Source: Brachybacterium alimentarium
GTDB taxonomy: Bacteria; Actinomycetota; Actinomycetes; Actinomycetales; Dermabacteraceae
Reading direction: 5' to 3'
DNA: 64,000 bases
Assembly (NCBI RefSeq): GCF_002332425.1
Contig: NZ_NRGS01000011.1
Span: forward strand, 124,001-188,000
Both the position numbers and the translations under genes were made by a program. This document shows positions 6,302 to 15,702 of the stretch, piece after piece. Each line of letters opens with the position of its first letter. Position 1 is the first letter of the stretch. The notes under the pieces are model-generated. The model did not search any database. It was not told the DNA's origin and saw nothing but the letters and a program-made list of their open reading frames with translations.

Positions 6302-8881
6302 TCAGCCGCCCATCATGAAGGTGATCTGCTGCTCCTCGCTCATGCGGTGGAGGAATGCGGCGGTGGCGTCGCGGTGCATCGGCTCCAGGGGGCGGTAGGT
6401 GCCGTCGGCCCAGCCGTTCGCGATCCCCGCGGACCGCAGCCAGGCGATCTCCAGCGCGTACCGGCTGCTCGCCGGCACGTCCGCGAACGGCGCCTCGGTG
6501 GGCTGGTCGACGCTCGGCGAGCCGGCGAAGCGGTGCACGAACGCCGCCATGGCGTCGCGGGCGATCGGCGCCGTGGGACGGAAGGTGCGATCGCTCCATC
6601 CGGTCGTGATGCCCTGCTGGTAGGCCCAGATGATCGCGTCGTAGTGCTCCTGACCCTTCGCGACATCCGTGAAGGGCTCGGTGCGCGGCGGCGTGACCTT
6701 CGGGGAGCCGGCCAGGCGGTGCAGGAACGCGGCCATCGCATCGCGGTTCACCGGTGCGAGGGGGCGGAAGGTGCCGTCGTCCCAGCCCGTGGCGATGCCC
6801 TCGTCGTAGGCCCAGAGCACGGCCTCGTAGTGCTCGTCGCCCGGGCCGATGTCGGTGAACGGCCGCTCCTCGGCGACCGGCAGGATCTGCACGATCGTCG
6901 GCTTGGGTCCGGTGCCCTCGTCGAACTCGGGGAACATCGAGGTGGGCTCGTCGAAGGAGCCGTCCTCACCGGGGTGCTGCACGGCGACGAAAGCAGTGCG
7001 GTCCTGGTCGCGCACGATCGGGCCGCAGGTCTCCGCCTGGGCGGGCATCGAGGCGAACTGCTCGACCCGGCCGCGCTCCTCGCCCTCGAGCGTCACGCGG
7101 AACAGGCCGTCGTTGTAGCCGATGCCGTCCGGTGCGCCGTCGGTGGAGATCCACAGGTTGCCCGCCGAGTCGAAGGCCAGGTTGTCCGGGCAGGAGATCG
7201 GCGAGACCTTGTCCTGCGGGTAGCCGCCGAAGTAGGTGCCCTCATCGGTCTCCGGGTCCCCGCACACCAGCAGCAGGTTCCAGGCGAAGGTCGTCGAGGC
7301 CTGGTCGCCCTGCTCGTCGATCTCCACGATGTGCCCGTCACGGTTCTCGGCACGGGGGTTCGTCTCGTCGGCCGCGGCCTTGCCATCGGTGCCGCGATCG
7401 GAGTTGTTGGTGCAGGCCACGTACACGCGGCGGCTGGCGAGCGAGGGCTCGACGTCCTCGCAGCGGTCCATCTTGGTGGGGCCGACGGAGTCCGCCGCGA
7501 GGCGGGTGTGCACGAGCACCTCCTGGACGCTCATGCCCTCGACCGCCGACTCCCCGTCGACGACCAGCGGGAGCCACTCCCCGGTGCCGTCGAAGGCGCC
7601 GTCGGCCGGCAGCTCGCCGGTGCCGTCGATCTGGCCGGACGGGGAGTTGCCGGTGAACTTCGCGACGTAGAGGTCGCCGCTCTCGAGCAGGGTCTTGTTG
7701 TGCTCGCGATCGCCCTCGATGTAGCTCTCGTGGGACACGAACTTGTAGAGGTAGTCGAACTTCTCGTCGTCCCCGGAGTAGGCGACGGCCCGGCCGTCCT
7801 CCGCGATGATGACGTTCGCGCCCTCGTGCTTGAAGCGGCCCAGCGACGTGTGCTTCCGCGGGGTCGACGTCGGGTCCCAGGGATCGACCTCGACGATCCA
7901 GCCGAAGTGGTTCACCGAGTTCTCCAGGCCCTCGGCGGTGGCGTCGTAGCGGGGATCGATCTCCTGCCAGCCGCGGGCCAGCTCGTTCTCGCCGAGCCCG
8001 TAGCGCTTGTCTTCCGCCGAGGTCCCGGAGGTGCGGAAGTAGCTGTTGAAGTTCTCCTCGCCCGAGAGCAGCGTGCCCCACGGGGTGAGGCCGCCCGAGC
8101 AGTTGCCGAAGGTGCCCTGGGTGCGGGTGCCGGTGGAGAACTGGACGGTCTTCAGCAGGTCGTCGCCGCGGGCGGGCCCGGTGAACTCGTAGCGGGTGTC
8201 CGCGAGGAAGCGACGGTTGTAGTCGCTGTCCACCACCGGGGTGTACGGATGGCGGCGGGTCTTCCGCTCGAGCTCGACCACGGTGAGGCCGTGGGCGGCG
8301 AGGGTCACCTCGGCCAGGGTCTGCGGATCGGTGTCCGCGGGGAACATGATGTTCTCGTTCGTGTACTCGTGGTTCACGAACATCAGGGCCCGCGTGCCGT
8401 CGGTGCCCTCGATCTCCTGGATCTCGGTGTAGTCGTTGTTGTACCCGAACTGCTGGGCCTGCGACTGCCCGGTCTGGGCGTTCCAGTCGAAGTCCGGAGC
8501 GTCGGACCACAGCTTGTCGCCCCAGCTGATGACGGGGTGCCAGGCGAAGCCCTCGGGGACGTCGAAGCTGTCGACCTCGAAGTGGACCGGGTCGATCGCG
8601 TCGAACTCCAGCGGGCTGCCGCCGGGTGCCGCGGCCGCCGGCGCGGGGCCTCCGATGCCGCCGGTACCGGTCACCCCGATCGCGACGGCGCCGGCCGCGG
8701 CGCCGCCCAGCAGCGCACGACGGCTGAGCACCCCCGAGGCGATGTCCCGGAAGTAGTCGTTGCCGGTCGTGTTGCACGTCGTCTTGGTGCAGGCGTTCCC
8801 GCACTTCAGGGCGCACGTCACGGGCGATCGTTTGCCGCGGACGTGGTCCTTCATGAGCAGGGGGAGGTCGATGAGAGCCAT
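6302..8881 (-). CDS. PhoX-type (DUF839) phosphatase with three C-terminal S-layer homology repeats
   Basis: An 859-residue exported protein. Residues ~50-75 hold a twin-arginine signal (SRRALLGGAAAG) after an unusually long n-region with four spaced cysteines (TCALKCGNACTKTTC). The body is the PhoX/DUF839 beta-propeller, with GGLTPWGTLLSGEENFNSYF and SPISCPDNLAFDSAGNLWIS, typical of calcium- and iron-dependent alkaline phosphatases that free phosphate from esters outside the cell. Three SLH repeats start near residues 674, 735 and 798, each with the FxD...GIxxGW.DGTFRP...RDAMAAFLHR pattern, so the enzyme is probably held on the cell wall. No Pho box was recognised upstream. The annotated ATG at 8881 keeps the full n-region. 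Confidence 0.87.
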   Translation of the reverse strand: MALIDLPLLMKDHVRGKRSPVTCALKCGNACTKTTCNTTGNDYFRDIASGVLSRRALLGGAAAGAVAIGVTGTGGIGGPAPAAAAPGGSPLEFDAIDPVHFEVDSFDVPEGFAWHPVISWGDKLWSDAPDFDWNAQTGQSQAQQFGYNNDYTEIQEIEGTDGTRALMFVNHEYTNENIMFPADTDPQTLAEVTLAAHGLTVVELERKTRRHPYTPVVDSDYNRRFLADTRYEFTGPARGDDLLKTVQFSTGTRTQGTFGNCSGGLTPWGTLLSGEENFNSYFRTSGTSAEDKRYGLGENELARGWQEIDPRYDATAEGLENSVNHFGWIVEVDPWDPTSTPRKHTSLGRFKHEGANVIIAEDGRAVAYSGDDEKFDYLYKFVSHESYIEGDREHNKTLLESGDLYVAKFTGNSPSGQIDGTGELPADGAFDGTGEWLPLVVDGESAVEGMSVQEVLVHTRLAADSVGPTKMDRCEDVEPSLASRRVYVACTNNSDRGTDGKAAADETNPRAENRDGHIVEIDEQGDQASTTFAWNLLLVCGDPETDEGTYFGGYPQDKVSPISCPDNLAFDSAGNLWISTDGAPDGIGYNDGLFRVTLEGEERGRVEQFASMPAQAETCGPIVRDQDRTAFVAVQHPGEDGSFDEPTSMFPEFDEGTGPKPTIVQILPVAEERPFTDIGPGDEHYEAVLWAYDEGIATGWDDGTFRPLAPVNRDAMAAFLHRLAGSPKVTPPRTEPFTDVAKGQEHYDAIIWAYQQGITTGWSDRTFRPTAPIARDAMAAFVHRFAGSPSVDQPTEAPFADVPASSRYALEIAWLRSAGIANGWADGTYRPLEPMHRDATAAFLHRMSEEQQITFMMGG

Positions 8882-9009
8882 GGGGATCCTTTGCAGTCGA
8901 TCAGGTCCCGTCCGTCTGGACGGACGGGTCGAGATGACGATGCGCCAGAATCATGTCCCGGCCCTCTCCCCCAGGGAACGGGCGGATGAACACTGAGGTG
9001 CGGGACGGA

Positions 9010-9042
9010 GAACGCCCGGCCCCGTGGAGGGACCGGGCGTTC
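9010..9042 (-). terminator. Terminator after the universal stress protein gene
   Basis: GAACGCCCGG (9010-9019) pairs with CCGGGCGTTC (9033-9042), with additional G-C pairs inside the loop. It lies 30 bases past the usp stop and before the PhoX promoter region, so it separates the permease-usp unit from phoX. Confidence 0.75.
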
Positions 9043-9072
9043 AGGGTTCAGTCTCGGATCAGGCCGAGACGG

Positions 9073-9486
9073 TCAGAAGCGGGTGGGCGCCACGAAGGTG
9101 TCGGGCTTGACCAGCACCACCGGGACCGGGGCCTCGATGGCGACCCGCTGCGAGGTCGAGCCGAGCAGGATCTTCCCGATCGGGGTGCGCCGACGGATGC
9201 CGAGCACCACCAGGGCGACCGGCTCCGAATCGATCGCATCGAGGATGTCGTCGGCCGGATCGTCGCGCCGCGGGACGGTGCGCAGCTCGTGCTCGAGACC
9301 GGTCTCCGCGAGGCGCTCGGGCAACGGTCGCTGATCCGTCACCCCGCGGGCCTTGCGGGGATCGGGCGCACGCTCGGAGGCCAGCACGAGCAGCCTCGCG
9401 TCACGACGGTTCGCCTCCTCGATCGCGTAGGCGAGCGCCGCTTCGCTGGTGGCGCTGGGGACGTAGGCCAGCAGGATGGTGGTCAT
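9073..9486 (-). CDS. Universal stress protein (UspA family)
   Basis: A single-domain Usp of 137 residues. The start TTILLAYVPSATSEAALAYAIEEA is the usual first strand and helix. VVLGIRRRTPIGKILLGSTSQRV near the C-terminus is the G-rich nucleotide-binding loop ending in G-S, so ATP binding is likely. The ATG follows GGGAGATGCC. It lies 105 bases downstream of an amino-acid permease on the same strand and shares its downstream terminator, so the two are likely one transcript. A permease plus Usp pair is common in actinobacteria and the Usp may adjust the transporter under stress, but that link is inference. Confidence 0.88.
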   Translation of the reverse strand: MTTILLAYVPSATSEAALAYAIEEANRRDARLLVLASERAPDPRKARGVTDQRPLPERLAETGLEHELRTVPRRDDPADDILDAIDSEPVALVVLGIRRRTPIGKILLGSTSQRVAIEAPVPVVLVKPDTFVAPTRF

Positions 9487-9591
9487 GGCATCTCCCGGGT
9501 GGAGCGGACGGAGGGGCGGGGCGGGGCGGGGCTGGGCGAGCGGGGGCTAGGCGAGGGGGTTGAGGCGAGCTGGGCTGCGCGGCGCGCCGAC

Positions 9592-11046
9592 TCACGGCTT
9601 GCCGAGGTCGTCGGGATGGCGGAACCGGGTGCGTCGGGCCCTGACCGCGCTGTTGTAGAACCAGGTGATGGCGTACAGCACGAGGCCCACCGCGAGCAGA
9701 CCGCCGGCGATCACGTAGTTCTGCATCGGCTGCGCGAGCGGGGTGATCAGCGCGAACGAGGTGATCGCACCGATCACCGCGAGAACGGTCGGGGTGCGGA
9801 AGTGCTTCACGTCGACGGTGTCGTTGCGCAGCACCAGCACCGAGATGTTGACCATGCCGAACACCGCCAGCAGCAGCAGCGCCGTGGTGCCGCCGAGCGC
9901 CGCGATGGTCTCCTCGGCGAGCACGAAGCGCACCGTGAACACGAGAGCGAAGGCCAGCACGGTGGAGAAGACGATCCCGGCCCACGGGGTACGGGTCGAG
10001 GCCAGGACGCCCCTGAGGAAGCCGGGCAGCACGCCCTGCTTGGACATGCCGTAGAGCAGGCGCGAGGCCATCATCATGTTGATCAGCACCGTGTTGGCGA
10101 CGGCGAAGATCGAGATGAACGCGAAGATCGTGTCGATCGGGATCTCCGGTGCGCCGACCTTCACGACCTCCAGCAGCGGGGTGGTGGAGTCCGTGAGGCG
10201 GCCGATGGGCACCACCGCGACCGCGAGGATCGAGATCAGCACGTAGATGACACCGGTGATCGACAGGCCCGTGATGAGGGCCTTCGGGAAGTTCTTGACC
10301 GGGTCGACGGTCTCCTCGGCCATGTTCACCGAGTCCTCGAAGCCCACCATCGAGAAGAACGCCAGGGCGGTCGCCCCGATGATCGCCATGAACATGCCCT
10401 TCTCGTCCTGCGTCTCGAAGATGATGACGCGGGAGAAGTCCGCCTCGCCGCGGGCCACGGTGAAGAAGCCGACCAGGATCACGAGGCAGAGGCCCGTCAG
10501 CTCGATCGCGGTGAGCACCACGTTGGCCTTGACGGACTCGGAGACGCCGCGCAGGTTGATCAGGGCCACCAGCAGCAGGAACACCAGCGCGATGGCAGTG
10601 GTGACCCCACCGGAGGCGGCGCCCAGGGTCTCCTCGAGCCCGAAGGCCTTCAGCACGTTCTCCGCGAGGAAGATCGCGCTGGTCGACGCCGACGTGATGC
10701 CCGAGGACAGCACGGCGAAGGTGACCATGAAGGTCAGGAAGTGGATGCCGAAGGCCTTGTGCACGTACAGCGCCGCCCCGGCGGCCTGCGGATACTTCGT
10801 CACCATCTCCACATAGGAGAGGGCAGAGACCATCGCGATGGCGAAGGCGATGATGATGGGCATCCAGCCGGCACCGCCGACCTCGCCGGCGACCTTGCCC
10901 GTCAGCGAATAGACACCCGTGCCGAGGATGTCGCCGACGATGAACAGCAGCAGGAGCTTGGGCGTGATCGCCTTCTTCAGCTCCGGCTGGTCCGAGGTGC
11001 CGGAGCCCTCAGGTGCGGTGGGGGCGACCTCGTGCGGTTCGCTCAT
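9592..11046 (-). CDS. APC family amino-acid permease
   Basis: The ATG at 11046 is preceded by a strong GGGAGG site; the frame continues upstream but with no membrane or domain character. The 484-residue protein has about 12 membrane segments. Helix 1 reads LLLLFIVGDILGTGVYSLTGKVAGEVGGAG, the APC substrate-binding unwound helix (GxG motif). FFSMVGFEDSVNMAEETVDP is the family loop after helix 6. APC members import or exchange amino acids or related cations. Substrate is not evident. A universal stress gene follows 105 bases downstream. The intergenic stretch between the two contains a short G/C run but no terminator. Confidence 0.86.
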   Translation of the reverse strand: MSEPHEVAPTAPEGSGTSDQPELKKAITPKLLLLFIVGDILGTGVYSLTGKVAGEVGGAGWMPIIIAFAIAMVSALSYVEMVTKYPQAAGAALYVHKAFGIHFLTFMVTFAVLSSGITSASTSAIFLAENVLKAFGLEETLGAASGGVTTAIALVFLLLVALINLRGVSESVKANVVLTAIELTGLCLVILVGFFTVARGEADFSRVIIFETQDEKGMFMAIIGATALAFFSMVGFEDSVNMAEETVDPVKNFPKALITGLSITGVIYVLISILAVAVVPIGRLTDSTTPLLEVVKVGAPEIPIDTIFAFISIFAVANTVLINMMMASRLLYGMSKQGVLPGFLRGVLASTRTPWAGIVFSTVLAFALVFTVRFVLAEETIAALGGTTALLLLAVFGMVNISVLVLRNDTVDVKHFRTPTVLAVIGAITSFALITPLAQPMQNYVIAGGLLAVGLVLYAITWFYNSAVRARRTRFRHPDDLGKP

Positions 11047-11168
11047 GGTGATCCTCCCGGGATGGGGACTCGTGCTGACCGACCAGGGCGGCGACGGGCT
11101 CGGGCAGAGCACCATTGCCCGGGGACCGAGGGCGGCTGTGCGCGCACTCTATCCTGTCGTCGGCCTCG

Positions 11169-12785
11169 TCACATCGTGTCGGAACTTCGCATCCCCACGA
11201 GGGCACGGGCGGCGGCTGGATCAGCTGGATCAGCTGGGTCGTCGGCCGACGCCTCCAGCATCGTCAGGCGGAGAGTCTGCACCCACTGCCGGGAGGCGTC
11301 GGAGCTGATCGCCAGCACGCCGAGGGCCGAGGCGCCGACCCCCACCAGCAGCGAGTGCGTGATCTCGCCGGACGTCGAGGTGGCGATCACCAGCCGCGTG
11401 AACGCATCGGCCGTGAACAGCGCCATCAGCGCGATCCGCGCCCAGCGGCTGCGACGCACCACCCCCACCAGCAGCAGCACGAGCACCACCGCGAAGGCGG
11501 AGGCCAGGTAGATCTGGTCCCCGGCGGGGAGGAACAGGGAGGCGTCGACGAACAGGGCCGAGAAGTCGACGCCCAGCAGGAGCCCGATCCACTCGGCGAC
11601 CACCACGCAGGCCTGGCCCAGCACCAGGGCGCCGGTGAACACCACGGTGGGCGGAGGCAGGTGGTGGTCCGTCGCCCGGGAGATGATCTCGTGGACGTCG
11701 TCGACCGTGCCGTGCCACTGCGCCGACAGCTCGTCGCCCAGCTCGGCGCGTGCGTCCGCACGTGCGCCGGCGCTGGTCAGCCTCGCCGCGGCGAGCGCCG
11801 ACTGGGTGGCGGCGCGAGCGCGGGACTTCATCACGGTGGTGCCGGTGGGCCGATGCCGCGGCAGCATGATCGCGGTCGCCCCGTCGGAGCGGGACGCGGC
11901 GCCGGAGACGTCGAGCACGGGCAGGTGCCCGTCGGTCGCGAAGCGATCCCCCTGGCCGTTGCGGTCGTGATAGGCGGTGGAGAACTCCTCGATCACCTCG
12001 ACCCCGATCTCCGGATCCGCGTAGCGCACGGTGTCCAGCAGGTAGTCGCGCTCGACGTCGATGTTCTCGTCGATGCGGTGCGTGATCTGCAGGGTGAAGA
12101 AGGAGAAGCCGACGGCCCGGTCGTAGGTTCCGGCCGCGAGCCAGTCGGTCCGGTACCCGCCCGGCAGCACGAAGTCCGAGGGCATCCGCCAGAACCGCAC
12201 GTGGTGGCGCTTGGTGGTGGTGCCGCCGACCTCCTGCTGGTACGTGAAGTCGTGGCGGCGTCCCATGAGGAACAGGTCGGAGACGGGGGCGCTCGGGTAG
12301 GAGCGGCGCAGCAGCGTGGAGCGGACCATCGACCAGGCCGACGCCAGCGTGCGCTCCTCGGCCAGCACCCAGCCGGCGCGGCGCATCGCGACGTGCAGGT
12401 CCCGTTCGGGCCCGTCGAAGGCGAGGTTGATCGGGTCCGACAGCACCCCCTCGGTGGTGCGCGTGCGCCCGAAGAAGTAGTCGGGGAGGTAGATCCAGGT
12501 CATCAGCTGGTGCAGGCGCGGCAGCGTGATGTAGGTCAGCAGCACCCAGAACCCCACGAGGTACAGCAGCCGCGCGGGCGTCAGGGAGAAGCCCTCGACC
12601 AGGTACAGCAGCGCGAGCCAGATGGACACCACCACACCGGCGACGATGAACAGCGTGTCCAGGAAGCCGTACAGCTCGAACCGTCGGCCCCGCTGGGTAT
12701 GGCCGCGGGCATGATCGTAGGCAGGGGGCTGCTCCGGGATCGGACGCTCCGACGGAACCAGGCGCGCCTCGCGTGCGGGCGTCAC
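11169..12785 (-). CDS. LssY C-terminal domain membrane protein
   Basis: The frame is open far upstream through a neighbouring gene's shadow, so the start is uncertain. I chose the GTG at 12785 (538 residues, with GGAG 8 bases before); a GTG at 12806 is an alternative. Two membrane helices near residues 30-85 flank LYLVGFWVLLTYITLPRLHQLM. The soluble middle (~90-290) has LSDPINLAFDGPERDLHVAMRRAGW and TYQQEVGGTTTKRHHVRFWR, matching the LssY_C domain. Four more hydrophobic segments follow, and the tail has a DPADPADPA run. Function is unknown; the domain was named from a Legionella secretion locus, but no secretion genes are near. It is divergent from the aldo/keto reductase at 12948. Confidence 0.72.
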   Translation of the reverse strand: MTPAREARLVPSERPIPEQPPAYDHARGHTQRGRRFELYGFLDTLFIVAGVVVSIWLALLYLVEGFSLTPARLLYLVGFWVLLTYITLPRLHQLMTWIYLPDYFFGRTRTTEGVLSDPINLAFDGPERDLHVAMRRAGWVLAEERTLASAWSMVRSTLLRRSYPSAPVSDLFLMGRRHDFTYQQEVGGTTTKRHHVRFWRMPSDFVLPGGYRTDWLAAGTYDRAVGFSFFTLQITHRIDENIDVERDYLLDTVRYADPEIGVEVIEEFSTAYHDRNGQGDRFATDGHLPVLDVSGAASRSDGATAIMLPRHRPTGTTVMKSRARAATQSALAAARLTSAGARADARAELGDELSAQWHGTVDDVHEIISRATDHHLPPPTVVFTGALVLGQACVVVAEWIGLLLGVDFSALFVDASLFLPAGDQIYLASAFAVVLVLLLVGVVRRSRWARIALMALFTADAFTRLVIATSTSGEITHSLLVGVGASALGVLAISSDASRQWVQTLRLTMLEASADDPADPADPAAARALVGMRSSDTM

Positions 12786-12947
12786 CGGCAGCGCTCCGGG
12801 CTCCACGACGTCATGGGCACATCGTAGGGGGACGGGCGGCGGCGCTCGTCCAGGGATCTCCCTGGATGCGCCGTCGGCGAACCGACCCGGGGTTCCCTCC
12901 AGCTCGGCCGTACTCTGACTGCATCCCCCATCGAAGGAGCTTTCCTG

Positions 12948-13787
12948 ATGACCAGCATTCCTGCCGTCCGCTTCCACGACGGCCATGAGATCCCCCAGCT
13001 CGGCTACGGCGTCTGGCAGGTCGAGAACGACGTGGCGGCCGACGTCGTCGAGCAGGCCCTCCGCGCCGGCTACCGACACCTCGACACCGCTGCGGTCTAC
13101 GGCAACGAGGAGGGTGTGGGCCGCGCGATCCGAGCCTCCGGCGTCCCGCGCGAGGAGATCTTCGTGACCACCAAGCTGTGGAACGACTCCCACGCCCATG
13201 ACGACGCCCTCGCCGCGATCGACACCTCGCTCGAGAAGCTCGGCCTGGACCACGTGGACCTCTACCTCATCCACTGGGCCAAGCCCATCCAGGGCAAGTA
13301 CCTCGAGGCCTGGAAGGCGCTCATCGAGATCCAGAAGAGCGGCAAGGCCACCTCGATCGGTGTCTCGAACTTCCCCCAGGCGGAGCTCGAGGAGATCATC
13401 GAGGCCACCGGCGTGACCCCGGTGATCCACCAGGTCGAGACCCACCCCACCTTCCAGCAGACCGAGCTGCGTGAGGTCGAGGCCGCCCACGAAATCCTCC
13501 ACCAGTCCTGGTCGCCGCTCGGCCAGGGCGGCGCAGGCGACGACCTCGGCGACCCCGTCGTCACCGACATCGCCGAGGCGCACGGCGTGACCCCGGCGCA
13601 GGTCGTCATCGCCTGGCACCTCGCCAAGGGCTTCGTCGTGATCCCCAAGTCGGTCACGCCCGAGCGGATCGTCTCGAACCTCGCCGCCGCCGACGTCGCG
13701 CTCAGCGAGGGCGAGATCGCCCGGATCGATGCCCTGGATCGGGCCGACGGCCGCATCGGCGGCGACCCGCAGGAGTGCGACTTCTGA
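12948..13787 (+). CDS. Aldo/keto reductase (first of two paralogues)
   Basis: A 279-residue NADPH-dependent oxidoreductase of the AKR5-like type, whose members reduce aldehydes, ketones or 2,5-diketo-gluconate. The catalytic residues are visible: Asp and Tyr in HLDTAAVYGNEEGVG, Lys in VTTKLWND and His in LYLIHWAKPIQ. The coenzyme region near the C-terminus is IPKSVTPERIVSNL. AAGGAGCTTTCCTG precedes the ATG. It ends at a terminator shared with the converging efflux MFS. The second copy lies at 15703, on the far side of that MFS; the two proteins share most motif stretches word for word. Confidence 0.92.
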   Translation: MTSIPAVRFHDGHEIPQLGYGVWQVENDVAADVVEQALRAGYRHLDTAAVYGNEEGVGRAIRASGVPREEIFVTTKLWNDSHAHDDALAAIDTSLEKLGLDHVDLYLIHWAKPIQGKYLEAWKALIEIQKSGKATSIGVSNFPQAELEEIIEATGVTPVIHQVETHPTFQQTELREVEAAHEILHQSWSPLGQGGAGDDLGDPVVTDIAEAHGVTPAQVVIAWHLAKGFVVIPKSVTPERIVSNLAAADVALSEGEIARIDALDRADGRIGGDPQECDF

Positions 13788-13817
13788 TCCTCTGATCGAT
13801 CCTCGCACCCCGCGCGC

Positions 13818-13852
13818 AGCGGCCCGGCTCCCACGACGGGAGCCGGGCCGCT
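13818..13852. terminator. Bidirectional terminator between aldo/keto reductase and efflux MFS
   Basis: A perfect 15-base-pair stem, AGCGGCCCGGCTCCC (13818-13832) with 13838-13852, around a five-base loop. It sits between converging genes, seven bases from the end of the MFS gene. Confidence 0.87.
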
Positions 13853-13859
13853 GTCTGCA

Positions 13860-15533
13860 TCAGGACTGCGGGACAGCGCCCTGGCGTCGCGCGGCGCGAG
13901 CCACCGCCACCGCGCCGATCAGGCCCAGCAGCAGGAATCCCGCCGAGCCGGCCATCGCGATCCGGGCGCCGTCGGCGAAGACGGTGTCGAGCTGGTCGAG
14001 CGTGCCGGATCCGGCGCCCTGGGCTCGCAGCTGCGAGAGGATCGATCCGGCCGAGTCCGTCATCGCCTGCCCGTAGCGGGCGGCGTCCCCGGTGAGCGAG
14101 TCGGTGCGGGCCGCGAGCCCGACCGCCAGCAGCGCCCCGGAGATCGCGGTGCCCAGCGCGGTGCCGAGCTGGCGGACGGTGGACTGCGTGGCCGACCCCT
14201 GCCCGGACTGCTCCCGGGGCACCGGGGCGAGCACGGTCGAGGTGAGCTGCGCGGAGGCGAGCCCGAGACCGAGTCCGTAGACGACCAGGGTCGCGACCAG
14301 CAGGGCGACCGGGGTGGACGGGCCGAGCAGCCCGGCGAGCACGCCGATGCCGAGCACCTCGAGACCGAGCCCGACCAGCACCGTGCCGGGCGCTCCGATG
14401 GCTGCGGCCAGATGCCGCGCCAGGGTGCCCGAGAGGAAGGCGCCGCCGGCCATCGCCGCGAGCACCAGACCGGCCTGGAGCGAGCTCATGGCCAGCACGT
14501 TCACCAGGTACAGCGGCAGCACGAACAGCAGTCCGAACTCGCCGATCGCGACGGTCCCGGCGGTGAGGTTCCCCCAGGCGAACGCGCGCAGACGGAACAG
14601 CGACAGGTCCAGCAGGACCTCCCGTCCCGCAGCGCCGCGAGCGGCCTCGAGCCGCACGAAGGCGATCAGCGCCACGAGCCCGACGAGCAGCAGCACGGGG
14701 GTGCACGAGAGCCCGCCGGGGGCGTGGAGCGTGAGGCCGCCGAGCTCGAGCGGGGACTTCTCCGTCCACCATCCCAGCGTCGTGGACTCGACGATCGCGA
14801 AGACGAGCGAGCCGAGCGCGAGGGCGCTGAGCAGTGCCCCGAGCACGTCGAGGTCCCGCCTCCGGCGCTGCGGACGCGGAGCCTCACGGGTCTCCCCCAT
14901 CCACGCGAGGGTGCCGGCGAGGACCAGCACACCGATCGGCACGTTGACCAGGAAGATCCACGGCCAGGAGAACGAACTGGTCAACCAGCCGCCGAGCAGC
15001 GGGCCGAGGGCCGCGGCGCCGGCCATCACCGCGCCCCAGACGCCGAACGCGGCGGCGCGCTCGGAGCCGCGGAAGGTCGCGTTCACGGTGGACAGCGTCG
15101 AGGGCAGGATCAGTGCGCCGCCGACGCCCTGCAGCAGTCGGGCGGCGATCAGCGCGGCTGCTCCCCCGGCCATCGCGGCGAGCACCGAGGCGATGACGAA
15201 CAGGCCGACACCGGCCAGGAAGAGCTTCCGCCGGCCGACCAGGTCGCCGACGCGTCCGGTGATCAGCAGCAGCGCGGAGAGGACCACGGCGTAGCTGGTG
15301 GAGACCCACTGGGCGTCGGTGAGGTCCAGGCCCAGGTCGCCGATGATCGTGGGCAGCGAGACGGCGACGATCGATCCGTCGATCACGATCAGGGCGAGGC
15401 CGGTGGCCAGCACGGCGAGTGCCTTCCAGCGGCGGGGGTCCGTCGAGGGATCAGCGGGAGGGATGGACGGGGTTCGGGGCGCGGAGGCGGCCGATGCGGT
15501 CGCCCCGTGGCGCGAGGGGCGGGGGTTCGTCAT
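13860..15533 (-). CDS. MFS transporter, DHA2 (14-helix drug:H+ antiporter) family
   Basis: A 557-residue protein with 14 predicted membrane segments. The signature loops are present: WVSTSYAVVLSALLLITGRVGDLVGRRKLFLAG after helix 2, and GVGGALILPSTLSTVNATF and GPLLGGWLTSSFSWPWIFLVNVPIG in helices 4 and 5 (motif C of drug antiporters). Members export cationic dyes, antiseptics or antibiotics in exchange for protons. The N-terminal 35 residues are a soluble Pro/Ser-rich stretch. It diverges from the second aldo/keto reductase over 169 bases, where a small palindrome (15566-15577) may bind a regulator. No regulator gene is adjacent. Confidence 0.87.
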   Translation of the reverse strand: MTNPRPSRHGATASAASAPRTPSIPPADPSTDPRRWKALAVLATGLALIVIDGSIVAVSLPTIIGDLGLDLTDAQWVSTSYAVVLSALLLITGRVGDLVGRRKLFLAGVGLFVIASVLAAMAGGAAALIAARLLQGVGGALILPSTLSTVNATFRGSERAAAFGVWGAVMAGAAALGPLLGGWLTSSFSWPWIFLVNVPIGVLVLAGTLAWMGETREAPRPQRRRRDLDVLGALLSALALGSLVFAIVESTTLGWWTEKSPLELGGLTLHAPGGLSCTPVLLLVGLVALIAFVRLEAARGAAGREVLLDLSLFRLRAFAWGNLTAGTVAIGEFGLLFVLPLYLVNVLAMSSLQAGLVLAAMAGGAFLSGTLARHLAAAIGAPGTVLVGLGLEVLGIGVLAGLLGPSTPVALLVATLVVYGLGLGLASAQLTSTVLAPVPREQSGQGSATQSTVRQLGTALGTAISGALLAVGLAARTDSLTGDAARYGQAMTDSAGSILSQLRAQGAGSGTLDQLDTVFADGARIAMAGSAGFLLLGLIGAVAVARAARRQGAVPQS

Positions 15534-15565
15534 GCCGACCAGGTTATGACACGCCGTCAGATACG

Positions 15566-15577
15566 TCGATACATCGA
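15566..15577. promoter_or_regulatory. Possible operator upstream of the DHA2 efflux gene
   Basis: TCGATACATCGA, a 5-2-5 palindrome, lies 33-44 bases before the MFS start. Just before it a GATAC(G/A)TC octamer is repeated in tandem. Size and place fit a TetR- or MarR-type site, but no partner gene is next to it. Confidence 0.3.
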
Positions 15578-15702
15578 ACGGTTGATCCTCGCGCTCGGCT
15601 GATCCTCGTGCTCAGGGGCCGACGCGCTCGCGGGTCGGCAGCGTCCTGCCGATCGTCGGCCACCCCGTAGCCTGGGCCGAGACCCCGAGGAGAGGAACCC
15701 CC

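Noticed and set aside
6347..8989. 880-codon plus-strand frame opposite PhoX
   Set aside because: Antisense of a gene with clear domains; Val/Gly/Arg-rich translation with no motif.
8953..11511. 852-codon plus-strand frame
   Set aside because: Antisense to the usp, permease and LssY genes; no recognisable segments.
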